Notes: generated by a model not told the origin, from the sequence alone. Positions 1 through 9,173 are shown, counted from the first letter of the stretch. The stretch: DNA of 64,000 bases from Conexibacter sp. CPCC 205762 (GCF_030646155.1 NZ_JAUTDN010000017.1:35245-99244); one strand, 5' to 3'. Made by a program: numbers and translations.

Positions 1-2
1 AG

Positions 3-404
3 ACCGCCAAGCCGCTCGTGATCCACACCCGCAGCGCCGACCAGCAGACGCTCGACCTGCTCGACGCCGAGGCCGACGGGGTCAGAGTGATCCTGCACTG
101 CTTCTCGATGGCCGACCGCGTCGACGAGTGCGTCGAGCGCGGCTACTGGATCTCGTTCGCCGGCAACGTCACCTACCCGGCCAACGGCGACCTGCGCAGC
201 GCCGCGCTGCGCGTCCCGGCGAACCGGCTGCTGGTCGAGACCGACGCGCCGTACCTCAGCCCGCAGCCGGTCCGCAAGCAGCGCAACGTGCCCGCCAACG
301 TCGTCCTGACGGCGCAGCTGATCGCCGTCGAGCGGCGCGTCGCCTACGACGAGCTGTCAGCGCAGGTCGAGGCCAACGCCGCCGAGCTGTTCGGCTGGTC
401 GTGA
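3..404 (+). CDS. tatD: TatD-family metal-dependent DNase, 3' part only
   Basis: The gene enters from the left edge; about 133 C-terminal codons are visible. TatD enzymes are TIM-barrel metal-dependent deoxyribonucleases. Visible family signatures are KPLVIHTR, the metal-site HCFS segment, the strand ISFAGNVTYP, and LLVETDAPYLSPQP with the conserved ETD aspartate. The stop codon overlaps the start of ksgA (GTGA), so the two are translationally coupled; tatD-ksgA-ispE is a common bacterial order. The start codon lies outside the window. Confidence 0.93.
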   Translation, partial: TAKPLVIHTRSADQQTLDLLDAEADGVRVILHCFSMADRVDECVERGYWISFAGNVTYPANGDLRSAALRVPANRLLVETDAPYLSPQPVRKQRNVPANVVLTAQLIAVERRVAYDELSAQVEANAAELFGWS

Positions 405-1246
405 GCGACCCGACGCAGCCCTCGCTGCGCCGGATGCGCCAGTTCGGCATCCGCCCCAACCGCGAGCTGGGCCAGAACTTCCTGATCGACTCGAACATCC
501 TCGACGTGATCGAGCGGCTCGCCGGGCTGCAGCCCGACGACGTCGTGCTGGAGATCGGCGGCGGCCTCGGCGTCCTCTCCGAGCACCTCGCGCAGCGCGC
601 CGCGCACGTCCACGTCGTCGAGGTCGACCGCATCCTCGAGGAGCCGCTGCGCGACGCGCTCGACCCGTTCGGCGCGCGCGCGACGCTGCACATGGGCGAC
701 GCGATGCAGCTGCAGATGGGAGCGCTCGACCCGCAGCCGACGAAGGTGATCGCCAACCTGCCGTACGGGATCGCCGCCGGCTCGATCCTGAAGACGCTGG
801 AGGACATCCCGAGCGCGACCCGCTGGATCGCGATGGTGCAGAAGGAGGTCGGCGAGCGGCTGGCCGCCAAGCCGGCCAGCGACGCCTACGGGATCCCCTC
901 CGTGATCGCCCAGCTGGCGGCGGACGTGAGAGTCGAGCGGGCCGTCTCGCGGCGCGTCTTCTTCCCGGTCCCGAACGTCGACTCGGTGCTCGTCGGCCTG
1001 ACCCGCACCGGCCCGGCCGCTCCGAGAGCGCTGCGCAGCTTCGTGCAGGGCGCCTTCGCCCACCGCCGCAAGACGCTCGCGAAGTCGGCCGGGATCGCCG
1101 GCGTCGGCTCGCCCGAGCGCGTCCGCGCCGCGCTGGAGCAGCTCGGCCACCCGCCCGACGTGCGCGCCGAGCGGCTCTCGCCGCAGCAGCTGCGCGCCCT
1201 CTGGGAGCTGCTGCGCGCCGACTCCGGCGAGGCGGCGGCCACGTGA
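401..1246 (+). CDS. rsmA: 16S rRNA dimethyladenosine transferase KsgA/RsmA
   Basis: 281 residues, usual length. KsgA dimethylates the two adjacent adenosines near the 3' end of 16S rRNA late in 30S assembly, using SAM. ELGQNFLID lies at residues 20-28, SAM motif I (VLEIGGGLG) near 48 and the catalytic NLPY near 118. The GTG start at 401 is chosen because it overlaps the tatD stop by four bases and gives the expected N-terminus; the open frame to the left is not KsgA-like. The stop overlaps the ispE start in the same way. Confidence 0.96.
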   Translation: MSDPTQPSLRRMRQFGIRPNRELGQNFLIDSNILDVIERLAGLQPDDVVLEIGGGLGVLSEHLAQRAAHVHVVEVDRILEEPLRDALDPFGARATLHMGDAMQLQMGALDPQPTKVIANLPYGIAAGSILKTLEDIPSATRWIAMVQKEVGERLAAKPASDAYGIPSVIAQLAADVRVERAVSRRVFFPVPNVDSVLVGLTRTGPAAPRALRSFVQGAFAHRRKTLAKSAGIAGVGSPERVRAALEQLGHPPDVRAERLSPQQLRALWELLRADSGEAAAT

Positions 1247-2202
1247 CGCGGCTGCGCGCGCTCGCGCCCGGCAAGACCAACCTCGGCCTCTTCCTCGGCC
1301 CGACGCGCCCCGACGGCTACCACGAGCTGGTCTCGCTGTTCGAGCCGCTGTCGCTCGCCGACGAGCTGACGCTGGAGCCGCGTCCCGGCGCCGAGGCGCT
1401 CGCCGCCCCCGAGCCCGGCCTCGCCGGCGAGGCCTGCGCGCTCGCCGCCGACGAGGTCGTCTGCGCCGGCGTCACGGGTCCGAACCTCGCCGCGCGGGCG
1501 CTCGCCGACTGGCGCGCCGCCAGCGGCTGGGACGGCCCGCCGCAGCGGCTGACGATCGTCAAGCGCGTCCCGGTCGCGGCCGGCATGGGCGGCGGTTCGG
1601 GCGATGCCGCGGCCGCGCTGCGGCTCGTCGCGCACGCCGCCGGCCGCCCCGGCGACCCGCTGATCGCCCGCCTCGCACCCGCGCTCGGCGCCGACGTGCC
1701 GAGCCAGGTCGAGCCCGCGCCGGTGCTCGTCCATGGCGTCGGCGAGCACGTCGAGCGCGTTGCCGCGCCGCCTGCGCACGCGCTCGTGATCGTGCCCGCG
1801 GGCCTGCCGCTGTCGACGCCCGACGTCTTCCGCGAGGCCGACCGGCTCGGCCTCGGCCGCTCCGCCGAGGAGCTGCTGGAGCTGCGTGAGCGCCTGCGCG
1901 AGGGCCTGCTGCCGGAGCTGCTCGTCAACGACCTCGAGGCGCCGGCCCGCTCGCTCTGCCCGGCGATCGGCCCGGCGCTGGACGCCCTTCGCGCGGCCGG
2001 CGCCGACCACGCCTTCGTCAGCGGCTCGGGGCCGACGACGATCGGCCTGTGGTGGGGCGGGGAGGAGGCGCGCACGGCCGCGCTGGTCGCCGCCGAGGCG
2101 CTGCGCGGGCGCTTCCCGGAGCCGGTCGCGGCGGCGCCGGTCGGGCCCGAGTTCGCGGCCGTCGGCGCCGTGCGCGAGAATGAGGCGCCTCATGAGCAAT
2201 GA
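1243..2202 (+). CDS. ispE: 4-(cytidine-5'-diphospho)-2-C-methyl-D-erythritol kinase IspE
   Basis: 319-residue GHMP kinase of the MEP isoprenoid pathway; it phosphorylates the 2-hydroxyl of CDP-methylerythritol. The N-terminal substrate motif LAPGKTNLGLFLG carries the conserved lysine, the glycine-rich ATP loop VAAGMGGGSGDAAAALR lies near residues 108-125, and the C-terminal GSGPTTIGL motif is present. GTG start overlapping the ksgA stop. Its end overlaps the start of the next small membrane protein. Confidence 0.95.
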   Translation: MTRLRALAPGKTNLGLFLGPTRPDGYHELVSLFEPLSLADELTLEPRPGAEALAAPEPGLAGEACALAADEVVCAGVTGPNLAARALADWRAASGWDGPPQRLTIVKRVPVAAGMGGGSGDAAAALRLVAHAAGRPGDPLIARLAPALGADVPSQVEPAPVLVHGVGEHVERVAAPPAHALVIVPAGLPLSTPDVFREADRLGLGRSAEELLELRERLREGLLPELLVNDLEAPARSLCPAIGPALDALRAAGADHAFVSGSGPTTIGLWWGGEEARTAALVAAEALRGRFPEPVAAAPVGPEFAAVGAVRENEAPHEQ

Positions 2203-2413
2203 CGCGATCGTCCAGCTCGTCGCCGTCGGCGCCGCCGTCGTCGGCCTCATCGCCTTCGTGACCCTCGTGATGGTCCCCGTCGCCTCCGCCTACGAGCGCG
2301 TCTGGGAGCGGATCGTCGCGAGCCTGCTGTCGCTGTGGGTGCTCGCCGCGCTGATGGGAGTTGGCGCTCTGGCCGGTGCGGCCGTCATCTACTATTGGCC
2401 GCGCCTGTTCTGA
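2192..2413 (+). CDS. Small two-helix membrane protein
   Basis: 73 residues with two hydrophobic segments (about residues 7-30 and 42-66) joined by a short charged stretch (YERVWERI). The ATG at 2192 lies inside the end of ispE; an alternative in-frame ATG is at 2180. Function unknown; it probably rides with the tatD-ksgA-ispE operon. It appears real because of the strongly membrane-like composition and tight coupling. Confidence 0.65.
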   Translation: MSNDAIVQLVAVGAAVVGLIAFVTLVMVPVASAYERVWERIVASLLSLWVLAALMGVGALAGAAVIYYWPRLF

Positions 2414-2616
2414 GCACACGGGGTTCCTTGCGCTGAAGCGCTCGTGGCCCAAGCTGGGGGACAGGCTGCGCGAAATGTTTGCTGTTTCGCCCGATTTTCT
2501 CCATTTCAGGGTGAAAGTCGGACGCGACGGGGACTGAACGCGTGACTGACAGGCGCCTGCTGGGAGGCAAGGCGTCACAAGGTCGCACGGACGCATAGCC
2601 CATAAGGAGACGCTTG

Positions 2617-3705
2617 ATGCGTCATCACCCGCTGCGCGGTCGGCTCTTCGCCGGCTCGATTGTCGCCGCCCTCGTCCTGCTGCCCGCAGGCGCGGCGCAT
2701 GCTGCCCAAGGCTGGAACGGCTTCGGCGCCGGCGCCTGGCCGGGCTCCGACTGGCGTCCCTATGCCGCCAGCTCGCCGTTCAACACCCCGGCGGCCGGCC
2801 AGGCCGTCCACCCCAACTCGGCGGCGTACGTCAACAAGATCCTCTCGTGGGGCAAGCCCGGCACGCTCGTCGCCGGCGTCGCCGGCACGACGAAGGACTA
2901 CGCCCACCCGACCTACTACGCGCAGCCGAGCGATCCGCTCTACACGCTGCACGCGACGAGCACGAAGAACAGCATCGAAGGGCTCAGAATCCGCGTCCCG
3001 AGCGCCGCGAAGGCTGCCGGCGGCGACGACGGCCACATGACGGTCGTGCAGCCCGACGGCTGGGAGTACGACTTCTGGCGCGTCTCCTCCAAGCCGGCAG
3101 GCGGGGGCACGCTGACCTTCGCGATCGGCGGCCGCACGAGAATCGACGGCAGCGGCATCGACAGCAAGGCGACCGCGTCGAACTTCGGCAACCTCGCCGG
3201 CTCGATCCGCGGCGCCGAGCTGGCCGCGGGCAGAATCAACCATGCGCTCTTCGTCGTGCTCAAGTGCACCTCGGGCACGACCGGCTTCGGCTACGGCACC
3301 AAGCCGGCGCCGGGCGGGGGCCAGAGCGCCTACGTCTACCCGGCCTCGCACGGCGGCGCGTCGTGCGACAACTCCGCGCCGCCGATGGGCGCGCGGCTGC
3401 AGCTCAACATGACCGCCGCGCAGATCGGCGCGCTGTCGGTCCCGGCCTGGAAGAAGACGATCCTGACGGCGCTGGCGACCTACGGCGGCTACGTCGGCGA
3501 CACCGGCGGCTCCGGCTTCGCGTTCCAGTTCGAGTCGGGCTCCGGCTACACCTCGTTCGGCGCCGCCGACCCGCTCGTGACGTACTCGAAGTCGATCGGG
3601 ATGCGCGCCGGCAGCGGCGACTGGGCCGGCACCTACGCCTACGACATGGCCTCCGGCGTCGACTGGGCGAAGTACCTGCGGGTGCTCGTCCCGCCGGCCG
3701 CTTAA
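2617..3705 (+). CDS. Secreted protein of unknown function
   Basis: 362 residues. Signal peptide at residues 1-30 (RGRLFAGSIVAALVLLP, then AGAAHAA). The mature part is rich in Gly, Ser, Thr, Tyr and Trp, as expected for an extracellular beta-sheet protein; WRPYAASSPFNTP follows the cleavage site. ATG at 2617 has a good Shine-Dalgarno AAGGAG at 2604-2609, unlike many genes here. The 203 bp upstream hold no gene; a structured leader is possible but I cannot assign a riboswitch class. I do not recognise the family. Confidence 0.8.
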   Translation: MRHHPLRGRLFAGSIVAALVLLPAGAAHAAQGWNGFGAGAWPGSDWRPYAASSPFNTPAAGQAVHPNSAAYVNKILSWGKPGTLVAGVAGTTKDYAHPTYYAQPSDPLYTLHATSTKNSIEGLRIRVPSAAKAAGGDDGHMTVVQPDGWEYDFWRVSSKPAGGGTLTFAIGGRTRIDGSGIDSKATASNFGNLAGSIRGAELAAGRINHALFVVLKCTSGTTGFGYGTKPAPGGGQSAYVYPASHGGASCDNSAPPMGARLQLNMTAAQIGALSVPAWKKTILTALATYGGYVGDTGGSGFAFQFESGSGYTSFGAADPLVTYSKSIGMRAGSGDWAGTYAYDMASGVDWAKYLRVLVPPAA

Positions 3706-3747
3706 GCCGATTTCGAGCGGGCCGCGCGCGATTGGCGCGGTCCGCTC

Positions 3748-3753
3748 GTACAA
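3748..3753 (+). promoter_or_regulatory. -10 box TACAAT of PucR-type gene
   Basis: TACAAT ends 9 bases before the ATG at 3763, so transcription would start at or within a few bases of the start codon. One of many such boxes in this window. Confidence 0.55.
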
Positions 3754-3762
3754 TTGGTGGCA

Positions 3763-5019
3763 ATGTCCTCGCAGGCCCGCGGCGACGCCTCCGCGCCAGA
3801 CCTCTCCGCACTCGAAGCGATCACCGACGCGATCGCGGCTGGCGCCGGCCTGCCCGAGATCATCCGCGCCGCCTCGCGCGCACTCGACGCGAGCCTCGTG
3901 CTGATCGATCGCACCAGCGTCGTGCTGGCGGTCGCGGCCCGTTCGCCGGCTGAGGAGCGGGCGCTGCTGCGCGACGCCGAGGGCGTCGAGCGGATCGAGC
4001 TGCGCGTCGCCGACACCGTCGTCGGCCAGCTGCGGCTGCGCGGCCGTGACGCCGAGTGGGCCGCCTCCGGCAGCTCGATGCTGCGGCTCGTGACGACGCT
4101 GATCGCCTCAGAGGTCGAGCGCGTGCGCGGCCCTGAGCGCGCCTCCGAGGAGGCCGCCGCCGCCTTCGTCCACGACGTGCTCGCGCGTGCGATCAGCGAC
4201 CGCGACGACCTCGTCGCGCGCGGCAAGGAGCTGGGGATCTCGCTCGACCGCGGCGGCAGCGTCGTCGTCGTGCGCGCCCATCCGCGCTCGCCGACCGACG
4301 ACGACTGGCGCTCGCGGCTGCTGGCGCTGGCCGAGCGCGGCGCCCGCTCGATCGCCCCGGGCGCGATCGCCGCGCCGACCGCCGGCGGCGACGGCGACGA
4401 GGTCGTGCTGCTGGTCGCCGATGCCGACGGCGAGGCCGGCCGCCGCGTCGGCGCGACCGTCCTGCGCGAGCTGGAGGCCAATCTCAGCGGCTTCGCCTTC
4501 GCGGTCGGCCGCAGCCGCGTCGCGCGCGATCCGGTCGACCTCCATCGCGCCGGCAACGAGGCGCTGCTGGCCGCCAACGTCGTCGAGGGCGACCCGGACG
4601 AGGCGCTGCTCGCCTACGACGACACCGGCACCTACCAGCTGCTGCTGCCGCACATGAGCGATCCGGCCGAGCTGCGGCGCTTCTACGACGAGACGGTCTC
4701 GAAGATCGTCGCCTACGACGAGCAGTACGAGACCTCCGACCTCGTCGGCACGCTCGAGACCTTCCTCGAGTGCGACGGCAACGTCAACGCGACCGCCGCA
4801 AGGCTGATCACCCACCGTCACACGGTCCGCTACCGCTTCGAGCGCGTGCGCGAGATCACCGGCCTCGACGTCGCCTCGACCGACGGCCGCGAGAAGCTCT
4901 CGTTCGGGCTGAAGGCGATGCGCGTGCTCGGGATCGCCGCGCCGCGCGGCCCGGCGACCGAGCGCGGCTCCGAGGGCGGCCGCGTCCGCCGCGAGGCGCC
5001 CGATCGAAGCTCCCGGTAG
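3763..5019 (+). CDS. PucR/CdaR-family transcriptional regulator
   Basis: 418 residues. The N-terminal half resembles a sensory (GAF-like) region; the last ~70 residues carry the PucR C-terminal helix-turn-helix: LVGTLETFLECDGNVNATA, then HRHTVRYRFERVREITG. Such regulators usually respond to small metabolites. ATG at 3763 is preferred; in-frame GTG 3757 and TTG 3754 fall at the expected transcription start. The target is not evident from the neighbours. Confidence 0.85.
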   Translation: MSSQARGDASAPDLSALEAITDAIAAGAGLPEIIRAASRALDASLVLIDRTSVVLAVAARSPAEERALLRDAEGVERIELRVADTVVGQLRLRGRDAEWAASGSSMLRLVTTLIASEVERVRGPERASEEAAAAFVHDVLARAISDRDDLVARGKELGISLDRGGSVVVVRAHPRSPTDDDWRSRLLALAERGARSIAPGAIAAPTAGGDGDEVVLLVADADGEAGRRVGATVLRELEANLSGFAFAVGRSRVARDPVDLHRAGNEALLAANVVEGDPDEALLAYDDTGTYQLLLPHMSDPAELRRFYDETVSKIVAYDEQYETSDLVGTLETFLECDGNVNATAARLITHRHTVRYRFERVREITGLDVASTDGREKLSFGLKAMRVLGIAAPRGPATERGSEGGRVRREAPDRSSR

Positions 5020-5151
5020 TCCGACCCGAGGGTTTCGCGACGTGGGTTCTCATGCTGACACCGCCGAGCGGCGGTGGAGGGGCACCAGGCGCGCGCTTGC
5101 CGCAGCCGCGCGTTTGTGTCTGTGACCTCACGGCGCTCTGACACTCGTCCT

Positions 5152-6339
5152 ATGCCTAGGATTCGCGTCGTGGACGCAGATCGCGAAGGGACAGCCCCTG
5201 ACGAGAGCAGCGATGCGGTCTCGGTCTCGCACCTGATCGATCGGCGCGGCCGCTGCCGGCTCGCCTACGAGCCGGTCGCCGATCTCGCGCGCGGCGTCAT
5301 CTGCGGCTTCGAGGCGCGCGCCCGCTTCCCCGCGGCGATGAGCCGCGACCGCTGGCGCCGCGAGGCGCTGGAGCGCGGCCTCGAGCCGGACTTCGACGCC
5401 TTCGTCGTCGGCTCCGTGCTGGCGGCGCGTGAGAGCCTCCCCGCCGACTGCTTCCTCGGCTTCGACATCGACCCGCGCACGCTCGTGCGCGAGGCGGTCC
5501 AGCGCGTGCTGGCGGAGGCCGGCCGGCTCGACCGGCTGGTGATCGAGCTGACGGCGCTCGGCAGCGCCGTGGAGGAGCCGCAGCTGGAGGAGGCCGCGCG
5601 CCGGCTGCGCGACGCCGGCGCGACGATCGCGGTCGACGGCGTCGGCGGCGGCACCGCGACGCTGCGGCAGATCGCGATAGTGCGGCCGGAGTTCGTCAAG
5701 CTCGACCCGGCCCTCGTCAGGGGCATCCACCGCGACGACGCGAAGCTGGTGATCGTCGACACGATCGGCCACCTCGCCAGCCAGCTCGACGCCTGGATCG
5801 TCGCCCAGGGCGTCTCGCAGGTCGAGGAGCTGGACGCGCTGATCGCGCTGCGGGCGCCGCTCGCGCAGGGGCCGCTGATCGGTGTCAGCACGAAGACGCT
5901 GACACGGATCGGCTTCGCGCTGAGCGCCTACGTGAGGGACCGCGGCGCGGCCGCGACGACGCCGAGCGCGCTCGTCGCGCTGCTGGAGCGGGTCGCGCCG
6001 CTGGAGCGCGACGCGGGCGCCGACGAGCGCGCCGACCGCTTCAGCGCCGACGCCGGCCTGCAGCATCTGCCGGTCGTCGACGCGCGCCGGCGACCGGTCG
6101 GGATGCTCGGGCGGGCCGCGGCGCTGCGCGGCGAGGACCCGCTCGGCGACGTGCTCGTGGTGGCGCCGTCGGGGCGGATCCCGGAGCTGGCGCAGCGGGC
6201 GATGCTGCGCCCGCCGGAGGCCCGCTTCCACCCGATCGTCTGCTGCGACGTGCAGGGCAGATACCTCGGGCTGGTGCGCGTCGAACGGCTGGTCGCGGCG
6301 CTCGCGCAGGCGCGCGAGCGCACGCTCTCAGCCGTCTGA
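5152..6339 (+). CDS. Degenerate EAL-domain protein with CBS-like C-terminus
   Basis: 395 residues. The N-terminal ~270 residues are an EAL (c-di-GMP phosphodiesterase) fold: YEPVADLARGVICGFEARAR at the signature position, FVKLDPALVRGI, and IVAQGVSQVEELDAL. Several catalytic positions are changed: EAL reads EAR, the DDFGTG loop is DGVGGG, and the late AEGVE glutamate is replaced. It is probably not an active phosphodiesterase. The C-terminal part (LQHLPVVDARRRPVGML, then FHPIVCCDVQGRYLGLVRV) looks like a CBS pair. ATG 5152 was chosen at the domain edge. Confidence 0.82.
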   Translation: MPRIRVVDADREGTAPDESSDAVSVSHLIDRRGRCRLAYEPVADLARGVICGFEARARFPAAMSRDRWRREALERGLEPDFDAFVVGSVLAARESLPADCFLGFDIDPRTLVREAVQRVLAEAGRLDRLVIELTALGSAVEEPQLEEAARRLRDAGATIAVDGVGGGTATLRQIAIVRPEFVKLDPALVRGIHRDDAKLVIVDTIGHLASQLDAWIVAQGVSQVEELDALIALRAPLAQGPLIGVSTKTLTRIGFALSAYVRDRGAAATTPSALVALLERVAPLERDAGADERADRFSADAGLQHLPVVDARRRPVGMLGRAAALRGEDPLGDVLVVAPSGRIPELAQRAMLRPPEARFHPIVCCDVQGRYLGLVRVERLVAALAQARERTLSAV

Positions 6340-6343
6340 GGCG

Positions 6344-6520
6344 CTACTCGACCTCCTGGATCTGCGCCCGCACCTCCTCGATCACGGCGTCGGGCACGTG
6401 CTCCATGCCGTGATCGTCATGCGCGTGCTGCGCGACCTGAGCGAGGATCGCCTCCTCGCTCTCGCCGCGGAATCGTGCCGTGCAGTCGGGAACCACGGCT
6501 CCGCAGAAGAACTCCTTCAT
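6344..6520 (-). CDS. DUF1059 small protein
   Basis: 58 residues, read from the minus strand. It begins MKEFFCGAVVPDCTARF and continues with SEEAILAQVAQHAHDDHGM, the standard DUF1059 pattern with Cys and His positions. Strong Shine-Dalgarno AGGAGG lies just upstream (complement of 6524-6531). Function of DUF1059 is unknown. Convergent with the EAL gene, with a 4-bp gap. Confidence 0.9.
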   Translation of the reverse strand: MKEFFCGAVVPDCTARFRGESEEAILAQVAQHAHDDHGMEHVPDAVIEEVRAQIQEVE

Positions 6521-6564
6521 CCCGCCTCCTCTCGCGTCGGTGGGTGTGTGTCGGGCCCGGGAAA

Positions 6565-6635
6565 CTGGGGGGCCGGGACTCGAACCCGGATAGCCGGCTC
6601 CAAAGGCCGGAGTCTTGCCATTAGACGACCCCCCA
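6565..6635 (-). tRNA. tRNA-Gln (UUG anticodon)
   Basis: Cloverleaf on the minus strand: acceptor stem TGGGGGG with CCCCCCA, D arm with TCTAATGGCAAGA, anticodon stem CCGGC/GCCGG around loop CTTTGGA (anticodon TTG, reads CAA), T arm CCGGGTTCGAGTCCCGG. The U1-A72 pair is typical of glutamine tRNA. CCA is not encoded. Confidence 0.95.
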
Positions 6636-6704
6636 ACGGGTTCTCGCGATTCTATTCGTCCGCAACGAGCGGGGCTGAGGCAGCGCTCCGCCGCCCGACG
6701 TGGC

Positions 6705-6710
6705 TACGAT
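6705..6710 (+). promoter_or_regulatory. -10 box TACGAT of glmU
   Basis: TACGAT overlaps the first in-frame ATG (6709) and ends 7 bases before the GTG at 6718, favouring the GTG as the translated start of a leaderless message. Confidence 0.5.
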
Positions 6711-6717
6711 GCCGTAC

Positions 6718-8097
6718 GTGACCGCTCCGGTCGTCGTCATCCTCGCGGCGGGCCAGGGAACGCGCATGCGTTCCGCCACGCCAAAACTGCTGCACGAACT
6801 CTGCGGCAGACCCCTGCTCAGCTGGACCGTCGACGCGGCCCGTGCCGCAGGTGCGTCCAAGGTCGTCGTCGTCGGCGGCCCCGACCGCGCGCTCGCGCCG
6901 GGGCTCCCCGACGACGTCGTGCTCGCCGTCCAGCAGGAGGCGCGCGGCACCGCCGACGCCGTCCAGGCCGCCGCGGCCGAGATCGACCGCGACGCCCCGG
7001 TGATCGTCCTCAACGGCGACGTGCCGCTGATGACGGGCGCGTCGCTGGGCGCGCTCGCGACCGCCCACGCCGAGCAGGGCGCGGCGGCGACGATGCTGAC
7101 GATGGTGCTGCCGGACCCGAGCGGCTACGGCCGCGTCGTGCGCAACGCCGACGGCGCCGTCGAGCGCGTCGTCGAGACGAAGAAGCCGGGTGACGCGACG
7201 CCGGCCGAGCTGGAGATCCGCGAGGTCAACGGCGGCGTCTACGCGTTCGACGGCGGCGAGCTGCTCGACGCGCTGCTGGAGGTCCGCTCCGACAACGCGC
7301 AGGGCGAGCTGTACCTGCCTGACGTGCTGCCGATCCTGCGCGCCAGAGGGCGTGCCGTGCGCGCCCACGTCGTCGACGACCCGGGCCTCGCGCTCGGCGT
7401 CAACGACCGCGGCGACCTCGCGAAGGTCCGCGCCGAGGCGCAGCGGCGGATCCTCGCCGCGCACATGGCGGCCGGCGTCACGATCGTCGACCCGGGCTCG
7501 ACCGTGATCGACGCCGGCGTCGAGATCGGCGCCGACACGACGATCCTGCCGTTCAGCTCGCTGCTCGGCGCCACGCGCGTCGGCAGCGGCTCGAGCGTCG
7601 GCCCGCAGACGTCGCTGATCGACGCCGAGCTGGGCGACGGCGTCAGCGTGCCGCACTCCTACCTGACCGGGTGCGCCGTCCACGACGGCGCCTCCGTCGG
7701 CCCGTTCGCCTATCTGCGCCCCGGCGCGGTGCTGCGAGCGGGGGCGAAGGTCGGGACGTTCGTCGAGGTCAAGAACTCCGACATCGGCGAAGGCACGAAG
7801 GTCCCCCATCTGTCGTACATCGGTGACGCGGACGTCGGGCCGGGGTCGAACCTCGGTGCCGGCACGATCACCGCCAACTACGACGGCCGCAGAAAGCACC
7901 GCACCACGATCGGCGCACGCGTCAAGGGCGGAGTCGACACCGCCTTCGTCGCGCCGGTGACCGTCGGCGACGACGCCTGGACGGCCGCCGGGTCGGTGAT
8001 CACCGAGGACGTGCCGGACGGCGCCCTCGGCGTCGGCCGGTCGCGGCAGCGGAACATCGAGCAGTACAGCGAGCGCAAGAAGGAGAACGTGGACTGA
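6718..8097 (+). CDS. glmU: Bifunctional GlcNAc-1-phosphate uridyltransferase / GlcN-1-P acetyltransferase GlmU
   Basis: 459 residues, normal length. Makes UDP-GlcNAc for peptidoglycan. The N-terminal nucleotidyltransferase has LAAGQGTRMRS and NGDVPLM; from about residue 255 a left-handed beta-helix of hexapeptide repeats carries the acetyltransferase site (AYLRPGAVL, NYDGRRKHRTTIG). Start GTG 6718 is preferred because the -10 box covers ATG 6709; ATG 6709 or GTG 6700 would add 3-6 residues. The stop touches an ATG in the prs frame (8097). Confidence 0.96.
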   Translation: MTAPVVVILAAGQGTRMRSATPKLLHELCGRPLLSWTVDAARAAGASKVVVVGGPDRALAPGLPDDVVLAVQQEARGTADAVQAAAAEIDRDAPVIVLNGDVPLMTGASLGALATAHAEQGAAATMLTMVLPDPSGYGRVVRNADGAVERVVETKKPGDATPAELEIREVNGGVYAFDGGELLDALLEVRSDNAQGELYLPDVLPILRARGRAVRAHVVDDPGLALGVNDRGDLAKVRAEAQRRILAAHMAAGVTIVDPGSTVIDAGVEIGADTTILPFSSLLGATRVGSGSSVGPQTSLIDAELGDGVSVPHSYLTGCAVHDGASVGPFAYLRPGAVLRAGAKVGTFVEVKNSDIGEGTKVPHLSYIGDADVGPGSNLGAGTITANYDGRRKHRTTIGARVKGGVDTAFVAPVTVGDDAWTAAGSVITEDVPDGALGVGRSRQRNIEQYSERKKENVD

Positions 8098-8137
8098 TGT
8101 CCCCCATCGTCACCCGTGGAGCGTCGTCGTCAGGGCG

Positions 8138-8143
8138 TAGACT
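8138..8143 (+). promoter_or_regulatory. -10 box TAGACT of prs
   Basis: TAGACT lies 10 bases upstream of ATG 8154, suggesting that prs has its own promoter in addition to read-through from glmU. Confidence 0.5.
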
Positions 8144-8153
8144 CGTTCACTCG

Positions 8154-9173
8154 ATGAGTGCCGGTCCGCAGGAGCACCCCAACAGCCACCTCGAGATCGG
8201 CTATGGCAAGCAGCTGATGCTGTTCAGCGGCCGCGCTCATCAGCAGCTCGGCGCCGACATCGCCGGCAAGCTCGGGGTCGAGCTCGGCGGCGTCACGACG
8301 AAGACCTTCTCCAACGGCGAGGTCTACTGCCGCTACGAGGAGTCGATCCGCGGCGCGGACGTCTTCATCGTCCAGCCGATCAGCGGCAACGCGCGCACCG
8401 GCATGACCGCCAACGACTCGCTGATGGAGCTGTTGGAGATGGTCGACGCGGCCGTCGGCGGCTCGGCCCACCGCGTCGTCGCCGTCTGCCCCTGGTACGG
8501 CTATTCGCGCCAGGACAAGAAGTCGGCTCCTCGCGAGCCGATCTCGGCCCGCCTCGTCGCGCGCATGCTCGAGACCGCGGGGATCGACCGGATCCTGACG
8601 ATGGACCTCCACTCCGGCCAGATCCAGGGCTTCTTCCAGAAGCCGTGCGACCACATGACCGCGATGTGGATGCTGACGAGATACTTCGCCGACCAGTCGC
8701 TGGAGGACCTCGTCGTCGTCTCGCCGGACGCCGGCCGCGTGAAGCTGAACAAGAAGTTCGCCGCCACGATCGGCGCCGAGCTGGCGATCCTCAACAAGGA
8801 GCGCCCGGCCCAGCAGGTCGCCGAGATCGGCTACGTGATCGGCGACGTGAAGGGCAAGACGGCCGTCATCGTCGACGACATCATCGACACGGCCGGCACG
8901 CTCAAGGCGGCCGCGCAGACCGTCCGCGACGCCGGCGCCACGCGCGTGCTGGCGGCCGCAACGCACGGCGTCTTCTCCGGCAACGCGTGGGAGAACCTCG
9001 CCGCGGCGGCCTTCGACGAGATCGTCGTGACCGACACGATCCCGCTGCGCGACGGCGCGCCGGACAACATCACGGTGCTGCCGTGCGCCGACCTGCTGAC
9101 CAGCTCGATCCGCCAGATCTTCACGGACGGCTCGGTCTCCGAGGTTTTCCGCGGCGAGAACCAGCTGTTCTGA
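8154..9173 (+). CDS. prs: Ribose-phosphate pyrophosphokinase
   Basis: 339 residues. Makes PRPP from ribose-5-phosphate and ATP. KQLMLFSGRAH is followed by FSNGEVYCRYEESIRGADVF, the flexible catalytic segment YSRQDKKSAPREPISA, and the PRPP loop AVIVDDIIDTAGTL. ATG 8154 sits just after the -10 box; an alternative in-frame ATG at 8097 overlaps the glmU stop but would add 19 non-conserved residues. glmU-prs is a common actinobacterial pair. Confidence 0.95.
   Translation: MSAGPQEHPNSHLEIGYGKQLMLFSGRAHQQLGADIAGKLGVELGGVTTKTFSNGEVYCRYEESIRGADVFIVQPISGNARTGMTANDSLMELLEMVDAAVGGSAHRVVAVCPWYGYSRQDKKSAPREPISARLVARMLETAGIDRILTMDLHSGQIQGFFQKPCDHMTAMWMLTRYFADQSLEDLVVVSPDAGRVKLNKKFAATIGAELAILNKERPAQQVAEIGYVIGDVKGKTAVIVDDIIDTAGTLKAAAQTVRDAGATRVLAAATHGVFSGNAWENLAAAAFDEIVVTDTIPLRDGAPDNITVLPCADLLTSSIRQIFTDGSVSEVFRGENQLF

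Noticed and set aside
2414..2616. Possible riboswitch before the secreted protein
   Set aside because: Some hairpin potential, but no conserved core of c-di-AMP, c-di-GMP or cobalamin riboswitches that I can recognise.
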